NCBI GenBank assembly: GCA_945947715.1
Contig: CAMEYZ010000088.1
Location: 1-8,302 of the forward strand
Source of the DNA: an uncultured Clostridia bacterium
GTDB lineage: Bacteria; Bacillota; Clostridia; Oscillospirales; Ruminococcaceae
DNA length: 8,302 nucleotides
Reading direction: 5' to 3'
Part shown: positions 6,209 to 8,302 of the stretch, one piece after another
Position numbering within the stretch: the first letter of the stretch is position 1
Layout: each line of letters starts with the position of its first letter
Translations under genes and position numbers: made by a program
The notes under the pieces: generated by a model
What the model was told of the DNA's origin: nothing
The model's input: the letters and a program-made list of their open reading frames with translations, nothing else
The model's database searches: none

Positions 6209-7618
6209 TTATGTACTCTGTGCTGAATTTACCTTAGCATCAGCCTTATTTAACAGCTGTTTCCGGATAGTGTTCAGAAGCTCATAATTCTTCAACTCGA
6301 GGGCAATATCCAGCATGGAATTAAGATGTGAACGGCTGAATATTCCCTTTTTTACGAGATTGGTCATTACTGCTGGATTATTCCGTACAAAGTCGTGTTC
6401 GTACTTATGTGAAGCATCATCTTTACAATCGTCCCAGCGGAAGCAGGTGACATTTTTGAAGAGCTTCATTATCCAGTTATCAACCGTTACATTTTCATAA
6501 TAATCTGGATTATAAAAGGCTTTGTGGGGTGTGAAATCAGCAGTGATCTTTCTGTTTGCAGCATCTATGAAGATGTTAAAGAGCTCAGTTATTTTGAGTT
6601 GGTCCGGTGTAGTCAGAAATGGGCGGGAAGTGATAATTTCCAAATCATGTATGTAGATATACAGCTCATCATCGAGTATCGGGAGCAGCTGGTCCCTGAC
6701 AAATTGTAAGAAGGCATCCCTATCTGAATTAAGCAGATCATATACCGAACTTAAAAGGGTAGGAACGAAGGAAATGTTGCTGATATGAACTCCTTTTTTT
6801 CGAATGGCTTCGAGCTTTGTTTTCCAGTAGTCGGGGGATATCTGGAGAAGAGGGAATGTCACTTTGTTGAGGATCACATTGAATACTCCGCAGGAATTGA
6901 AGAGCTTTTCGATGGTGCTGTGAAGCTCCTCCTTTGGGCATAGCTGGGTAAGCACTGTTTCGAGGAAATAGTAAATATATTCAAAGACAGTCAGCTCGCT
7001 GCCTGTGCTGTCAATATAATCAGACTCATTGTAGAATCCATTGTTTTGCAGAATATTTGAGATATCATCAATAGAAGCATCCCGGAACATATTAGTAAGA
7101 ATATCTGCTCTGTTGATGTGATAGATCTGTTTGAGCGTTTCGATATCTATTATGGCAGTGACATTTGAAGTGATATCGCTGATGCATGAGAAGCCAGTGC
7201 TGATGCAGTCAAGAACAGGAGTGCAGTTGATATACAAGGCCGCTTTCAAAAGGTTATCAAGTATATTATTCAGTTCTTTATTATATTTGATGACATTCTT
7301 GGTAAGCAGTGCAGCAGTATCAGCATCATTGTACATGCACGATATTATAGCTGTCTGTATCATGCCTTCAATATAGTTAGTTTTGTGCAAATCTGGGATC
7401 TGGTCAGGGAAGTTTTTTATCAGATGAATCAGATAATCATTTCTAATCTTGGAAAAGCTGTCATTCAGCACGGTCAAGTGATCTCTGTAGTTCGGAATAT
7501 AGTAATCATTTGAGCAGTAAAAGAAATTATCCGGCAGCTTTGAAATATCGGCAGTGTTGTTTCTTATCTGTTCAGACATGATGGTCATTGCTTCATATGT
7601 AGAATCTGTATAAGACAT
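6209..7618 (-). CDS. Unknown 469-residue mainly helical protein encoded with a CbxX/CfxQ AAA+ ATPase
   Basis: I do not recognise this protein. It is soluble-looking, with no signal peptide or clear membrane segment, and reads as a series of amphipathic helices throughout. The last part (about 408-457, with the local stretch NLVKKGIFSRSHLNSMLD followed by an ELKNYELL helix) resembles the closing helical hairpins of ankyrin-like or solenoid proteins from ruminococci; that resemblance is from memory and weak. The start is the ATG at 7618, with AAAGGAG 8 nt upstream; a longer reading from 7636 would make that binding site part of its own first codons. It lies 36 bp after the AAA+ ATPase gene without a visible promoter and is followed by a terminator, so the two form the end of one operon. 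It could be the client, adaptor or effector of that ATPase. Confidence 0.85.
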   Translation of the reverse strand: MSYTDSTYEAMTIMSEQIRNNTADISKLPDNFFYCSNDYYIPNYRDHLTVLNDSFSKIRNDYLIHLIKNFPDQIPDLHKTNYIEGMIQTAIISCMYNDADTAALLTKNVIKYNKELNNILDNLLKAALYINCTPVLDCISTGFSCISDITSNVTAIIDIETLKQIYHINRADILTNMFRDASIDDISNILQNNGFYNESDYIDSTGSELTVFEYIYYFLETVLTQLCPKEELHSTIEKLFNSCGVFNVILNKVTFPLLQISPDYWKTKLEAIRKKGVHISNISFVPTLLSSVYDLLNSDRDAFLQFVRDQLLPILDDELYIYIHDLEIITSRPFLTTPDQLKITELFNIFIDAANRKITADFTPHKAFYNPDYYENVTVDNWIMKLFKNVTCFRWDDCKDDASHKYEHDFVRNNPAVMTNLVKKGIFSRSHLNSMLDIALELKNYELLNTIRKQLLNKADAKVNSAQST

Positions 7619-7626
7619 TAAATCTG

Positions 7627-7633
7627 CTCCTTT
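7627..7633 (-). promoter_or_regulatory. Ribosome binding site that decides the start of the 469-residue protein
   Basis: AAAGGAG on the minus strand lies 8 nt before the ATG at 7618. The upstream in-frame ATG at 7636-7634 directly abuts this site and has no good site of its own, so six residues of the longest frame are not expected in the protein. Confidence 0.75.
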
Positions 7634-7654
7634 CATTAATTAACGGGGTTTGAG

Positions 7655-8302
7655 TCAGAAGCCGATATGCGCCATTTCAGGTGTACCCAGCTCTGAAGAG
7701 AGTATCTCATCTGCTGCAGCACTGATATCCTTAAGGTCTATCGTGGACAGTATTTTTCGGCTTGGCTTCTTTTTTAGATCTAAATCAGCCACGTGCTGCT
7801 GTACGGCATTGACAAAGAGATTGCGAGCTTCTCTGCCGTTTCCGAACTGATCTTTGCGGAGCCTGCGAAGCTTTTCAAAAAACTGTTCCAGCACTTCATT
7901 GCATGGCTCTGATAGCTTATAGCCATTTTCTACGGCGATGTTTCTGAATATCTCGCAGAGAGCTGCATTATCGTATCCGGAAAATTTGATTATGCTGCTT
8001 ATCCTTGACCTCATTCCAGGATTTGCAGACAGGAATTTGTTCATCTTGTCCTCATAGCCGGCAAAGATACAGAAAACGCTGCCTCTGTAATTCTCCATGT
8101 TTTGGATAATGCAGGTCATGGCTTCCTTGTCAAAGGGTGTCGAATCGTTTTCGGAAATGGTGTATATTTCATCGAAGAAAAGAACGCCTCCTCCTTCCTC
8201 TGCCATGTCATTAAAGAGACTATCTACCTTTTCCGCAGTTTGTCCGACAAACTGGCCAACATAGTCGGATTTATAGCATTCTCTGAAATGAGTCTCATCC
8301 TT
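7655..8302 (-). CDS. CbxX/CfxQ-family AAA+ ATPase (3' part; 5' end outside the window)
   Basis: The frame is open to the window edge, so the visible 215 residues are the C-terminal part; an internal ATG at 8206 is not the real start because the family pattern continues upstream of it. Visible motifs, numbered from the edge: DYVGQFVGQTAEKV (13-26, the family's DLVGxYxGxTA segment), Walker B GGVLFFDE followed by IYTI (38-49), sensor 1 in FAGYEDKMNKFL (about 78-89), arginine-finger motif NPGMRSRI (about 93-100) and sensor 2 in GNGREARNLF (about 148-157). Walker A must lie off the right edge. Relatives include rubisco activase CbxX/CfxQ, SpoVK and EccA, hexameric remodelling ATPases. Here no rubisco or type VII secretion gene is visible; its likely partner is the helical protein encoded 36 bp downstream. 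Family firm, substrate unknown. Confidence 0.9.
   Translation of the reverse strand, partial: KDETHFRECYKSDYVGQFVGQTAEKVDSLFNDMAEEGGGVLFFDEIYTISENDSTPFDKEAMTCIIQNMENYRGSVFCIFAGYEDKMNKFLSANPGMRSRISSIIKFSGYDNAALCEIFRNIAVENGYKLSEPCNEVLEQFFEKLRRLRKDQFGNGREARNLFVNAVQQHVADLDLKKKPSRKILSTIDLKDISAAADEILSSELGTPEMAHIGF

Noticed and set aside
7619..7636. Six-codon longer start for the 469-residue protein
   Set aside because: The AAAGGAG binding site lies within these codons and is ideally spaced for the ATG at 7618.

Overview
The window looks like a piece of a Firmicutes genome, probably a gut or rumen clostridium of the Ruminococcus/Oscillospiraceae type. This rests on strong AGGAGG-like ribosome binding sites, near-consensus sigma-A promoters, tight 4-bp or coupled gene junctions, and moderately AT-rich DNA; it is a style argument, not a species call. 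Every supported gene lies on the minus strand, so transcription runs from high to low coordinates. Three transcription units are visible.

Unit A (right edge to about 6156): the 3' part of a CbxX/CfxQ-family AAA+ ATPase gene (8302 to 7655, cut by the window edge), then a 469-residue mainly helical protein of unknown function (7618-6209). A hairpin plus T-run terminator at 6197-6156 ends this unit.

Unit B (about 6135 to 1781): a self-contained McrBC-type restriction cassette. A perfect consensus promoter (TTGACA, 17-bp spacer, TATAAT) lies about 20 bp beyond the Unit A terminator. It drives an McrB-like AAA+ NTPase gene with a large unrecognised N-terminal region (6054-3910), a coupled McrC-like PD-(D/E)XK nuclease gene (3907-2276), and a small, extremely acidic unknown protein (2244-1864). 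A strong hairpin terminator (1812-1781) closes it. McrB-type motors bind modified DNA and drive McrC-type nucleases to cut it. No methyltransferase gene is visible, so a type IV (modification-dependent) anti-phage role is the simplest reading. The third gene is not a standard McrBC component and is the main novelty candidate.

Unit C (about 1772 to the left edge): an ABC exporter operon, with ATPase (1693-1013), six-helix ABC-2 type permease (1016-261), and the start of a membrane-anchored or secreted protein (258 to beyond position 1). Upstream are a consensus -10 with no recognisable -35 and, just above where the -35 would sit, a perfect CTTAAG-N5-CTTAAG direct repeat. That is the layout expected for activation by an OmpR/PmrA-family response regulator.

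G+C content differs between blocks: sampled 60-base lines give about 60% in the ABC ATPase gene, about 50% in the McrB motor part, and 22-33% in the McrB N-terminal part. This fits a defence cassette of composite or horizontal origin set beside a housekeeping-type transporter operon. Three gene starts were chosen downstream of the longest open frame because the ribosome binding site requires it.
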